Source: Desulfonema limicola
Lineage (GTDB): Bacteria > Desulfobacterota > Desulfobacteria > Desulfobacterales > DYRC01
Assembly (NCBI GenBank): GCA_020718925.1
Contig: DYRC01000179.1
Span: 1 to 8,286, forward strand
Direction: 5' to 3'
Length of the DNA stretch: 8,286 bases
Part shown: positions 1 to 6,355 of the stretch, one piece after another
Position numbering within the stretch: the first letter of the stretch is position 1
How the letters are laid out: the number at the start of each line of letters is the position of its first letter
Made by a program: the position numbers and the translations under genes
Notes under the pieces: generated by a model
Seen by the model: only the letters and a program-made list of their open reading frames with translations
The model's database searches: none
Told to the model about the DNA's origin: nothing

Positions 1-576
1 AAATTCTTTCTCAGAAAAGCCCGGCGGGGTTTCCAATCCCAGAAATTCCAATATATATGGGTCTTTGATGAAATCGGCGGGAACTGTTTTCTGCATTTTT
101 TCCTGCTGCATCAACGCAAGTTCTTTATTATGGGTGGAAAGAATCCTTTCATAATATAAGCTATTGATATTCCGCTCTAATTGCCGGGTACTCCAGTTCT
201 GTTCGGCAGTTTCGGCGATATAGTATTTACGTGCAGAGGGATTTTTCACACGCATAATCAGGCGGTAATGACTCCAACTCAATTCGCTACGCAGTGTGTA
301 GCGAATTTCATTTTCAGCAAATGTAAGATAGAACTGACGGAAATTTTTGATATTTGCTTCTGAAAAACCTTTTCCAAATTCGGCGGATAGGTGTTTGGAA
401 AGTTCTTTGATGATCTGCTTGCCGTATTCAGCTCGGATTCCGCCTTGCTGCTCTTCTGTAACAATGCGCCTGCCGATATGCCAGTAAGCCTCTGTCATAG
501 CAAAATTCACGGCGGTATAGGCTTTGTTGCGGGCTTGCTGAAGAATTTGGCGGATGTCATTCAGTATCAGATTCAT
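1..576 (-). CDS. DUF1016 / YhcG-like protein, N-terminal part (cut by window edge)
   Basis: The minus strand is open from an ATG at 576 to base 1 without a stop, giving 192 residues of a protein usually about 340-350 aa long. The DUF1016 N-terminal domain is recognisable throughout: YWHIGRRI at 31-38, YGKQIIKELS at 51-60, GFSEANIKNFRQFY at 70-83, LSWSHYRLIMRV at 99-110, NWSTRQLERNINSLYYER at 127-144 and FIKDPYILEFLGL at 169-181. In this family a PD-(D/E)XK nuclease-like domain follows. It lies outside the window, so no catalytic residue can be seen. The cellular role is not established; homologues are often found among accessory or defence genes. An in-frame ATG at 591 would add five residues and overlap the stop of MCP1 by 8 bp. 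Neither start has a clear ribosome binding site, so translation may be coupled to MCP1. Family assignment is firm; exact start and function are not. Confidence 0.88.
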   Translation of the reverse strand, partial: MNLILNDIRQILQQARNKAYTAVNFAMTEAYWHIGRRIVTEEQQGGIRAEYGKQIIKELSKHLSAEFGKGFSEANIKNFRQFYLTFAENEIRYTLRSELSWSHYRLIMRVKNPSARKYYIAETAEQNWSTRQLERNINSLYYERILSTHNKELALMQQEKMQKTVPADFIKDPYILEFLGLETPPGFSEKEF

Positions 577-583
577 AGCTGAT

Positions 584-2068
584 TTAAGCATTCACTTTGA
601 ATAACGACATGGACGCAGCTAATTCCTCAGCGTTCTCGGCGTTTCGCTGAGTTACTGTATTCATTCTGTTTACAGACTCGTTAATCTGACGAATACGCTG
701 GTTCTGTTCGTTAGATGCCTGTGAAATCTGACTGACGAGTTCGGCAACTTCGGATGCGTTCAGTTCAACTTCTTTAAAGCCCTCATTTGCGCTGTTCACA
801 AATTCGGAACCTTCCCTGACTTTCCGATCTGTTTCTTCAATCAGATTGGCAGTATTCCTTGCAGCATCCGCGGATCGCGTTGCCAGACTTTTCACCTCTT
901 CAGCAACCACCGCAAATCCTGCGCCCGCTTCTCCGGCTCTTGCGGCTTCAATTGAGGCGTTCAATGCGAGCATTTTGGTCTGAAACGCAATCTCATCAAT
1001 GGTTTTTACAATCTTGAAAATCTCTTTGCTTGCCACAGAAATTTCGTTCATCGAGGTCGTAAGCCGGTTCATGGAGACATTTGCTTTGCTGACCACGCCA
1101 TTGCTTTCTTTCATCAATGCGTCCGCCTGATTGGCATTCTGAGCATTCTGCTGTGTCATGGAAGACATTTCTTCAAGCAATGCCGCAACTTCTTCCAAAG
1201 ACGTTCTCTGATCAGAAGATGCGTCAGATAGGGTTTGCGAGGTTAAAATATTTTTCCGGATAATTTCGGAAAGGCTTGACACCATCTGATTCATGGTTTT
1301 GGCAAGAATGCCGATCTCATCTTTCTGATCGATTTTAATTGTCTGCGTAAAATCTCCCAAAGAAAGTTCTTTGGCAGAATGCGTGAGCTTAATCAGAGGA
1401 CTTGTAAATCGGCTGGACAGTATCAACACAATAATAAAACATATTGCCATGACGGCAAGAGAGGTGAGACAGGCTTTCAGAATCATGCTTTCAATCTGAT
1501 TTCTGATCTGAGATTTTGACGCCCCGATTTCTTTATCAAGATTTTCCAAGCTGAAACTAACTCTGAACACGCCCCACGGAGTTACGCTGATCTGAATCGG
1601 AAGAATAACTTCGACAACAGCTTGATTTTCTTCTGTGTATTCCGCGACAGACATTGCTTTCTGACTGACAGCCCGTTTATCAGCATCTCCGCTCAACTGA
1701 GTTCGCACCAGATTCGGCTTGAGCGTATGCACATACACCGTATTGGATAAATCCGTCAATATGGCGTATTTAATATCTTTATTGCCTTTTACAGCATTAT
1801 TGACACTTTCTATCACACCTGAAAAATTAAACGAGGCAATGTCTTTTTCAACCTGCTGCGACAAACTCTTTGTAAAATTTTTTCCGCGCTCAATCAGGTT
1901 TTCCTTCATCAACGCAATCCGTTTTTCAAGCTCGTCTTCCATCAGATTCTTTTGTGATAAAATATCAGAAGACGTTACTACTGCCAGCACACCGATCATC
2001 AGAAGCGTTATCGTCGTCATCAGTTTCCATCTGATGCTCCGTATGGTCGAAATTTTATCGCCGTTCAC
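584..2068 (-). CDS. Methyl-accepting chemotaxis protein (MCP1)
   Basis: A 494-aa transmembrane chemoreceptor controlling the CheA kinase through CheW. Layout: TM1 about 17-33, periplasmic sensor about 36-197, TM2 about 198-219, HAMP about 218-272, signalling coiled coil 280-490. The conserved hairpin lies at 359-398 (AFQTKMLALNASIEAARAGE at 361-380), with a methylation-like helix around 290-315 (LEEVAALLEEMSSMTQQNAQ). Two departures from the norm are visible. The near-invariant Asn of the tip (FQTN) is Lys365. The C-terminal arm ends 12 residues after the NAENAEE segment, against 31 in MCP2, so the membrane-proximal end of the bundle is short. No CheR-binding pentapeptide is present at the C terminus. 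The start is GTG, preceded by AGGAG with 6-nt spacing. It lies 11 bp downstream of the binding-protein gene, so the two are probably cotranscribed and functionally linked. The ligand cannot be read from the sequence. Confidence 0.96.
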   Translation of the reverse strand: MNGDKISTIRSIRWKLMTTITLLMIGVLAVVTSSDILSQKNLMEDELEKRIALMKENLIERGKNFTKSLSQQVEKDIASFNFSGVIESVNNAVKGNKDIKYAILTDLSNTVYVHTLKPNLVRTQLSGDADKRAVSQKAMSVAEYTEENQAVVEVILPIQISVTPWGVFRVSFSLENLDKEIGASKSQIRNQIESMILKACLTSLAVMAICFIIVLILSSRFTSPLIKLTHSAKELSLGDFTQTIKIDQKDEIGILAKTMNQMVSSLSEIIRKNILTSQTLSDASSDQRTSLEEVAALLEEMSSMTQQNAQNANQADALMKESNGVVSKANVSMNRLTTSMNEISVASKEIFKIVKTIDEIAFQTKMLALNASIEAARAGEAGAGFAVVAEEVKSLATRSADAARNTANLIEETDRKVREGSEFVNSANEGFKEVELNASEVAELVSQISQASNEQNQRIRQINESVNRMNTVTQRNAENAEELAASMSLFKVNA

Positions 2069-2079
2069 CTGCTTCTCCT
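2069..2079 (-). promoter_or_regulatory. Ribosome binding site of MCP1 (fixes the GTG start)
   Basis: Read on the minus strand, AGGAGAAGCAG immediately precedes the GTG at 2068. It fills the whole gap after the TAA of the upstream binding-protein gene. The AGGAG core with 6-nt spacing supports GTG as the initiator over later internal ATG codons, which would damage TM1. Confidence 0.8.
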
Positions 2080-2994
2080 TTATTTGATAATCGTGTTGAC
2101 AACACCCAACGCATTCTGATTATACTCCAATCCGTATTCTTTGGCTTTTTTCAGATTCAGGATAACCTGAGAGCCTGCCGGAAATTGTACTTTTTCACTG
2201 TTTTTCTGGGTTGAAAGCAAGCCGGATGCCATATCTGCCGCCTGCCTTCCGATGGTGGGATCATCTACGGATACAATCAGAACCGCGCCAAGTTCTGCAA
2301 ATGTTTCATTATAGGAAAAAACCGGCTTTTTATGCGTATCGCAAAGCTTTAACATATTCAGCAGATATTTTTCCTCCGGGACAACCAGCGGATCCGAAAT
2401 CAGCCAGATTGCATCACAAGTTCCAAGCAATTGTTTTAAAAACGGTTCGGTATCTTTGGGATCGGAGACCACCTTGCCGATAATTTCAATTTCCAACTCT
2501 TTTGCCTGATCCCGAATGCTCTCAAACCATTGCGTCGTATATTCTTTGGAATACAACATGCCGATCCGTTTGACGGTCGGAAAAATGGAACACGATATAT
2601 ACGCGGGCATTCTGGGATGAGGCTCATTGGATATGCCATAAGTCTTGGGCGTCAATATCAGACGGCGATAATTGAGAATAGAGGAAAAAATAATTTCCTT
2701 ATTGCCGAAATATTTGACCGCAAAAGAATATGCTTTTGATCCGATACAATAGACCAGTTTTGCATCATGAGATGTGATATTTTCAATATCTTCTCCTCTG
2801 ATAGTTTCCAGATTCACCTCAATGGTCGGCACAGAGATATTTTTTTTAAATTCATCCTGCACCACCTTATATTTTTCCACTGAGGCGTTGGAATTTATGA
2901 GCAGAATTTTTGATTTCTCCGCTCCGAAAGACATCAGAGGCAGGAAAAGAAAATAAACTGTCAATACAAGCGTTATCGTTTTACCAAGTCTCAT
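2080..2994 (-). CDS. PF04392-type periplasmic substrate-binding protein
   Basis: A 304-aa exported protein of the ABC_sub_bind (PF04392, TrpX-like) family. The signal peptide covers about residues 1-24, with a hydrophobic core at 8-22 and likely cleavage after SFGA. The mature protein begins a Rossmann-like lobe (KSKILLINSN, 27-36). Family hallmarks follow: IGSKAYSFAVKYF at 84-96, VKRIGMLYSKEY at 141-152, DAIWLISDPLVV at 194-205, a KKPVFSYNE strand at 222-230, the VDDPTIGRQAADMASGLL segment at 243-260, and the C-terminal ILNLKKAKEYGLEY at 278-291. In this family ligands include aromatic amino acids, but no ligand can be assigned here. It sits between another binding protein (zero gap) and a chemoreceptor (11-bp gap), with no permease or ATPase gene in the window. 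A sensing role is therefore the best inference. Confidence 0.9.
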   Translation of the reverse strand: MRLGKTITLVLTVYFLFLPLMSFGAEKSKILLINSNASVEKYKVVQDEFKKNISVPTIEVNLETIRGEDIENITSHDAKLVYCIGSKAYSFAVKYFGNKEIIFSSILNYRRLILTPKTYGISNEPHPRMPAYISCSIFPTVKRIGMLYSKEYTTQWFESIRDQAKELEIEIIGKVVSDPKDTEPFLKQLLGTCDAIWLISDPLVVPEEKYLLNMLKLCDTHKKPVFSYNETFAELGAVLIVSVDDPTIGRQAADMASGLLSTQKNSEKVQFPAGSQVILNLKKAKEYGLEYNQNALGVVNTIIK

Positions 2995-3825
2995 TTAGCC
3001 CTCCAATTTTGAATCGTCAGAAGAAGGATCAAAGGGTTTGAAGCCATCCAGATCCAGCATCTTTATAATATTCATTCCGGCGGAATCTTTAGGCATGTTT
3101 TTAAGGATGTTCACAATTTTTTCAGATTCCTGAACAAACTCCTGCGGGGATGCCAGTATAGGCAAAAGAGATTCTTTACCTTCTGCCAATATTTTCAATT
3201 TCTTATGCAAAATCGGATCAAGCGTCTTCAAGGTGTTGAACGCGGATTCCGTAGTCAGCGCGGCTTTTGCCATATCAAAGCCCACAGACATCAGCGCGTC
3301 CACATCCTTGGGAACTGTCAGGATTCTTACCGAATCTGCCGCGTCTTTTTTGCTTAGGATTTCCCGGAGAATACTTTTCGTATATTCCGCATTGCCCGAA
3401 GAGGCTATCGAGCCTTTCATCGCCGCATCCATGTCCGGTGTTTTTTCTCCGGACAGCAAAATTCTTTTTTGAAAGTTTTTGCCATTCAGAATGCCGACCA
3501 GCAAAGGCTTGAGAGAATACTGATTGCGGATTTTGCCATAATGCCATCCTGACACTAAGATCACAATTTTTTTCTGGTCTCTGATGTGCTTTTCAAAGTT
3601 CTCCCGGTTGTCAAAAGGCTGAAATTCATAAGAACCGAATTTGGAAAGATAAGCGTCAAATTCCATTTTCAGCGATTTGAAATTGTTGATATTGGTTTCC
3701 GAACTGTAAAAACAGATCGGAATTTTGTCAGCCGCCCTACATTCGGCAATATAAAAGCTCCCGGAAATCAGCAGCAAACCTATCACCGCTTTTAATCGAA
3801 AAAAAAATGCGAATTTCTTTATCAT
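2995..3825 (-). CDS. PhnD-like periplasmic binding protein (PF12974-type)
   Basis: A 276-aa exported protein resembling the phosphate/phosphite/phosphonate ABC-transporter binding family. The signal peptide spans about residues 1-31, with a hydrophobic stretch at 12-26 and probable cleavage after the CRA motif near 29-31. The Cys is preceded by Glu, so it is not a proper lipobox. Family-like parts are the N-terminal SLKMEFDAYLSKFGSYEFQP (51-70), VPKDVDALMSVGFDMAKAAL (171-190), SAFNTLKTLDP (194-204), and the C-terminal ASPQEFVQESEKIVNILKNM (225-244) followed by MLDLDGFKPF (256-265). Similarity is at the level of pattern; binding to phosphonate is not implied. I chose the ATG at 3825 because AGGTGA sits at ideal distance. 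An in-frame ATG at 3840 (adding MIGDF) has no ribosome binding site. It is the first gene of the operon with a second binding protein and MCP1, and no transporter partners are visible. Confidence 0.8.
   Translation of the reverse strand: MIKKFAFFFRLKAVIGLLLISGSFYIAECRAADKIPICFYSSETNINNFKSLKMEFDAYLSKFGSYEFQPFDNRENFEKHIRDQKKIVILVSGWHYGKIRNQYSLKPLLVGILNGKNFQKRILLSGEKTPDMDAAMKGSIASSGNAEYTKSILREILSKKDAADSVRILTVPKDVDALMSVGFDMAKAALTTESAFNTLKTLDPILHKKLKILAEGKESLLPILASPQEFVQESEKIVNILKNMPKDSAGMNIIKMLDLDGFKPFDPSSDDSKLEG
2999..3004 (-). promoter_or_regulatory. Ribosome binding site embedded in the end of the PhnD-like gene
   Basis: On the minus strand GGAGGGCTAA precedes the ATG at 2994. The strong GGAGG lies inside the last codons of the upstream gene, whose TAA directly abuts the ATG (TAAATG). 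This geometry implies translational coupling of the two binding proteins. Confidence 0.75.
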
Positions 3826-3829
3826 AAAA

Positions 3830-3835
3830 TCACCT
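3830..3835 (-). promoter_or_regulatory. Ribosome binding site deciding the start of the PhnD-like gene
   Basis: On the minus strand AGGTGATTTT precedes the ATG at 3825. AGGTGA pairs with the 16S rRNA tail, and the AGG is 7 nt from the start codon. The alternative ATG at 3840 has no purine-rich sequence in front. Confidence 0.65.
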
Positions 3836-3865
3836 ATCATTCGGTGTCTGTCAATAGTCAGTGTC

Positions 3866-3894
3866 TATATATGACAGATTCGTCCTGATTGCAA
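3866..3894 (-). promoter_or_regulatory. Predicted sigma70-type promoter of the binding protein-MCP1 operon
   Basis: On the minus strand TTGCAA (3894-3889) and TATATA (3871-3866) are separated by exactly 17 bp. Each hexamer matches the consensus at 4 of 6 positions. This would start transcription near 3860, leaving about 35 nt of leader before the ATG at 3825. The match is moderate, but the position upstream of a tightly packed operon is right. Confidence 0.45.
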
Positions 3895-3921
3895 GAATTT
3901 CTATATTTAAAAGTTTGCCTA

Positions 3922-3989
3922 TCAGGTTTGAATCGAAGATTTAATTGAAATTTCAGGAATTTGAAGCTGATCTCTGAATCAGGATTGAA
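3922..3989 (-). repeat. Three degenerate TTCAA-(1 to 3)-CCTGA repeats upstream of the operon promoter
   Basis: Read on the minus strand the copies are TTCAAACCTGA (3932-3922), TTCAAATTCCTGA (3965-3953) and TTCAATCCTGA (3989-3979). They lie upstream of the predicted -35 box, with centres 32 and 25 bp apart. The position would suit activator binding sites for the operon. The region is AT-rich, so chance similarity cannot be excluded. Nothing else is evident in the 208-bp gap between MCP2 and the PhnD-like gene. Confidence 0.3.
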
Positions 3990-4033
3990 GAATTTTATTT
4001 ATATCTATGGAATGCCAATCTATATAAGATTTT

Positions 4034-5368
4034 CTATCCGATATTTATATCCACCAGCTTAATCAGATTTTCGACAATCCGATCCATCTCTTCCGCATGA
4101 GAATTGAGTTCCTGAGATATTGCGGCATTTTCCTCAGCATACGCCGAATGCTGCTGAATAACCTTTCGGCTTTCGCTCATTTTTTCATAAACATATCCGA
4201 TTCTTCGCGTCTGTTCTGATGATGCGCTTGTAATTTCCTGAATATTTCCTGAGATTTTTTTTGCGTTCTGCGCCACTTCGGAAAATGCAATCTCGCTGAG
4301 ATGAACCAGTTCTGTTCCGGTTCTGACTTTCTGAACCGATTCTTCGATAAGAGAGCCGATATTATTTGCAGCAACTGAGGCTTTGCCTGCAAGAGATCGG
4401 ACTTCATCCGCCACAACAGCAAATCCTGCGCCTGACTCTCCGGCGCGGGCAGCTTCAATCGCGGCATTCAACGCCAGCAGATTGGTCTGAAAAGCGATTT
4501 CATTGATTAACTTGATGATTTTGGAAATTTTTTCACTTGCTGCCGAGATGTCCGTCATAGAACCGGTCAGTTTACTCATTGTCCCGCTCAACTTGTCAAT
4601 CGCTATGCCGGTCTCTTTTGCCGATATATTTGATTTATCTGCATTATCGGCATTCTGTTTTGCTGTTAAGGAAATTTCTTCAAGAGAAGAAGAACTTTCT
4701 TCAATGATAATATTTTGTTGGGAAACGCCGGATGCGGTGTCCTGACTTGCGGATGCAACCTGATCCGAAGCTGTGCTGACTTGTTTTGAGATATTCTTCA
4801 TCTCAATGATCATCTGCTTCAAAGGCGTTATCAGTATCGCCCGCATAAAAAAATAAAGTATCGCAGCAATCAGAATATTGATGATAATCAGTTCTGCCAG
4901 AGTGTTGACAGCCCGTTTCTTCAGGACATCCCGGACATGTATCTCTGTCCCATAGACACTCAGAACTCCGAGTTCTGCATTATACGAGCTTTTGATGACC
5001 TCTTTTTTTAGAATATGGTCTTTCTCGGAAGGCAATTTATCAGAAGGAACAATATTTCCGGTCTCATTTCGTATAAATCCGAATAATACCTTGTCTTTAT
5101 TTGAAATAAACAGACCGATAATTGCTTTGTCTTCCATCTGAGGCAGAAGAATATCTTTTACTGCCTGTTCATCATAATCAAAAAGAGGCTTTTTCAGACT
5201 CGGAACTAAAAGCACGATTCTGTTTTGCATTTTTTCATTCAAATCACGGTACAAGACTGATGATTCATTCCGAAATCTGTATATACCGAAAAACATAGTC
5301 ATGAAAGTTATCGCTGTAACCGCAATAACGATAACTTTCACAGGCAATCCCAAGCGAGATATATTCAT
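4034..5368 (-). CDS. Methyl-accepting chemotaxis protein (MCP2), HAMP reduced or absent
   Basis: A 444-aa transmembrane chemoreceptor. TM1 is about 9-30, the periplasmic sensor is small (about 31-156), and TM2 is about 157-178. The cytoplasmic tip is canonical: AFQTNLLALNAAIEAARAGE at 292-311, followed by FAVVADEVRSLAGKAS. Methylation-like helices include SSSLEEISLTAKQNADNA at 226-243 and AEENAAISQELNSHAEEMD at 411-429. Only about 20 residues separate TM2 from the signalling helices. The start of a HAMP-like first helix (TPLKQMIIEMKNI, 181-193) is present, but there is no second amphipathic helix or DE motif. The sensor carries a PLFDYDEQAV-type segment (61-70) seen in small extracytoplasmic sensor domains. 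The ATG at 5368 follows GGGAA, and AAGGA lies further upstream. It lies 4 bp after the relic of an SBP_bac_3-like gene, suggesting that binding protein was once its direct operon partner. Confidence 0.95.
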   Translation of the reverse strand: MNISRLGLPVKVIVIAVTAITFMTMFFGIYRFRNESSVLYRDLNEKMQNRIVLLVPSLKKPLFDYDEQAVKDILLPQMEDKAIIGLFISNKDKVLFGFIRNETGNIVPSDKLPSEKDHILKKEVIKSSYNAELGVLSVYGTEIHVRDVLKKRAVNTLAELIIINILIAAILYFFMRAILITPLKQMIIEMKNISKQVSTASDQVASASQDTASGVSQQNIIIEESSSSLEEISLTAKQNADNADKSNISAKETGIAIDKLSGTMSKLTGSMTDISAASEKISKIIKLINEIAFQTNLLALNAAIEAARAGESGAGFAVVADEVRSLAGKASVAANNIGSLIEESVQKVRTGTELVHLSEIAFSEVAQNAKKISGNIQEITSASSEQTRRIGYVYEKMSESRKVIQQHSAYAEENAAISQELNSHAEEMDRIVENLIKLVDINIG

Positions 5369-5372
5369 TTCC

Positions 5373-5592
5373 CTATTTCCTTACAATACCGAATTCCTTA
5401 TCAACTTCAATGCGATACTTCTCTATCAATCCTTCTGTTTTCATGGTTTTGATAATTTCAGCCATTTTGGGAGCTAAAGAAGCGTGTTTTTTATGCAGAT
5501 ACGGATATGTGGGCGCGGATTCCATCACGCCCGCAATTCTGCCTGAAGCTAATTTTTTCAAGCCTTGAATAGCTTCTGTTATATTTGAAAGA
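5373..5592 (-). pseudogene. C-terminal relic of the SBP_bac_3-like binding protein
   Basis: This stretch encodes about 70 residues matching the C terminus of the intact binding protein at 6381-7148. It begins around DSLSNITEAIQGLKKLASGR and ends at EVDKEFGIVRK. An in-frame TGA lies just upstream, and there is no signal peptide, N-terminal lobe or convincing start (only TTG codons). Relative to the intact copy it lacks 78 bp, which removes 26 codons (residues 177-202 of the intact protein) without shifting the frame. Detectable homology stops about 15 bp from the toxin stop codon. Translation of the fragment cannot be excluded, but it could not form a binding protein. It lies 4 bp upstream of MCP2. 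Confidence 0.85.
5381..5592. repeat. Direct repeat, copy 1 (3' end of the SBP gene, toxin-distal flank)
   Basis: This copy pairs with 6386-6675 in the same orientation. Over the first 158 aligned bases I count 24 mismatches (about 85% identity), including a 47-base identical run at 5389-5435 matching 6394-6440. The offset is 1005 bp up to 5538, then 1083 bp from 5539, reflecting the 78-bp deletion in this copy. The two copies bracket the toxin-antitoxin module. Confidence 0.85.
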
Positions 5593-5607
5593 GAATCTCA
5601 TACCGAT

Positions 5608-6105
5608 TTAATCTTCATTTGCCCATTCCAAAGCGGTTTTCAAAATTTTTTTGTCAATTCTGAATCCAAACCTGATTAACTTATTCAAAAAAGGCTTGAT
5701 TTCATTAATTCGTTGATCTTTTTTAGCCAGCAAAATAACTCCCAAAACACCGCGTAAAGGTATTTGCAGGCTTAACGCGCATTTTCTCGCTAACCCGTCA
5801 TCAATAATCGCCTCATAACCGCAGTTTTGATAACACCAAGACAATACATGATTTTCACCCAAACCCAAATCCCAAGCTGCTATTGCCGGCTCAATCTGTG
5901 AAATATTTTTTATCCACTTTTTTCCGTATCGTTCAACCCATATTTTAGCCGGATCATTATTGCTCCCTGCCTGAATTTCCTGTGCAACACCGCTTGGAAT
6001 AATCCATTCGGAACACATAGACGGGATCAGGTCTATCAAAGAAATTTTTGCAAGCAGAATAATCGGCGAAGTATTGAAAACCCATTTTCTAGTCACGCGA
6101 TACAT
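5608..6105 (-). CDS. DUF3368 PIN-like toxin of a UPF0175/DUF3368 TA pair
   Basis: A 165-aa protein (from the ATG at 6105) of the DUF3368 family, PIN-domain-like ribonucleases regarded as toxins. Visible family motifs: WVFNTSPIILLAKISLIDLI at 8-27, IPSGVAQEIQAG at 36-47, LGLGENHVLSW at 80-90, AIIDDGLARKCA at 99-110, IPLRGVLGVILLAKK at 115-129, and IKPFLNKLIRFGFRI at 136-150. Candidate acidic residues are E43, E84, D102 and D103. The first position, normally Asp in PIN domains, is Asn11; the NTSP form is common in this family. The start is uncertain: TTG at 6111, ATG at 6105 with GAGG directly abutting, or GTG at 6096 with GAGG about 9 nt upstream. All overlap the antitoxin stop, as expected for a coupled TA pair. 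Catalytic activity is inferred from the family. Confidence 0.9.
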   Translation of the reverse strand: MYRVTRKWVFNTSPIILLAKISLIDLIPSMCSEWIIPSGVAQEIQAGSNNDPAKIWVERYGKKWIKNISQIEPAIAAWDLGLGENHVLSWCYQNCGYEAIIDDGLARKCALSLQIPLRGVLGVILLAKKDQRINEIKPFLNKLIRFGFRIDKKILKTALEWANED

Positions 6106-6343
6106 CCTCAAGCAATTCTTCCGGCGTTATCTGAAACGGAGAAACACCGAATCGGGCTAATGCTTCCAAAAAGGCATGACGACTGACACCGGCGATTTCA
6201 GCCGCTTTTGCCTGCGAAACCGATTGCATTTCATACCATTTCACGGCAGCAGCCAGCCGCATCTCATCAACGAACTCAACCGGACTTCTGCGTAAAGCTG
6301 AAAAGACCGTTTCAGGTAACTCAATGGTGATAGGGATGTTCAT
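6089..6343 (-). CDS. UPF0175 family antitoxin
   Basis: An 84-aa protein matching the UPF0175 family, the usual partner of DUF3368 toxins. It opens with a strand (NIPITIELP, 2-10). A helix with EMRLAAAVKWYEM (27-39) follows, then the signature SQAKAAEIAGVSRHAFLEAL at 43-62, a helix-turn-helix-like segment, and an acidic tail (EELLEDVSRD). The order antitoxin then toxin, with overlapping ends, is typical. It presumably neutralises the toxin by direct binding and may bind its own promoter. AGAGGA lies 8 nt before the ATG and overlaps a perfect 10-bp palindrome. It begins 37 bp after the stop of the SBP gene, so it may be read from that promoter as well as its own. Confidence 0.92.
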   Translation of the reverse strand: MNIPITIELPETVFSALRRSPVEFVDEMRLAAAVKWYEMQSVSQAKAAEIAGVSRHAFLEALARFGVSPFQITPEELLEDVSRD

Positions 6344-6355
6344 TTTTATTATCCT

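Noticed and set aside
1719..2087. A 122-codon plus-strand open frame opposite MCP1
   Set aside because: It lies wholly antisense to the N-terminal half of a clear chemoreceptor, matches no family I recognise, and has no promoter or ribosome binding site. Long antisense frames are common opposite such genes.
3233..3547. Overlapping plus- and minus-strand frames of 79-90 codons inside the PhnD-like gene
   Set aside because: All are shadow frames of a gene with a signal peptide, proper ribosome binding site and family motifs. None has a start signal of its own.
3734..3742. Lipoprotein signal in the PhnD-like protein
   Set aside because: The Cys near the end of the signal peptide is preceded by Glu (IAEC), which does not fit the small residue required before a lipobox Cys.
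4017..4031. AATCT/AGATT hairpin just past the MCP2 stop as a terminator
   Set aside because: The stem is five AT-rich base pairs, and on the minus strand it is followed by GGCATT instead of a U-run. It is not convincing as an intrinsic terminator.
5373..5561. A 62-codon minus-strand frame as an independent small gene
   Set aside because: It starts only at TTG without a ribosome binding site. Its whole content is the C terminus of the neighbouring binding protein with an internal deletion, so it is called a relic.
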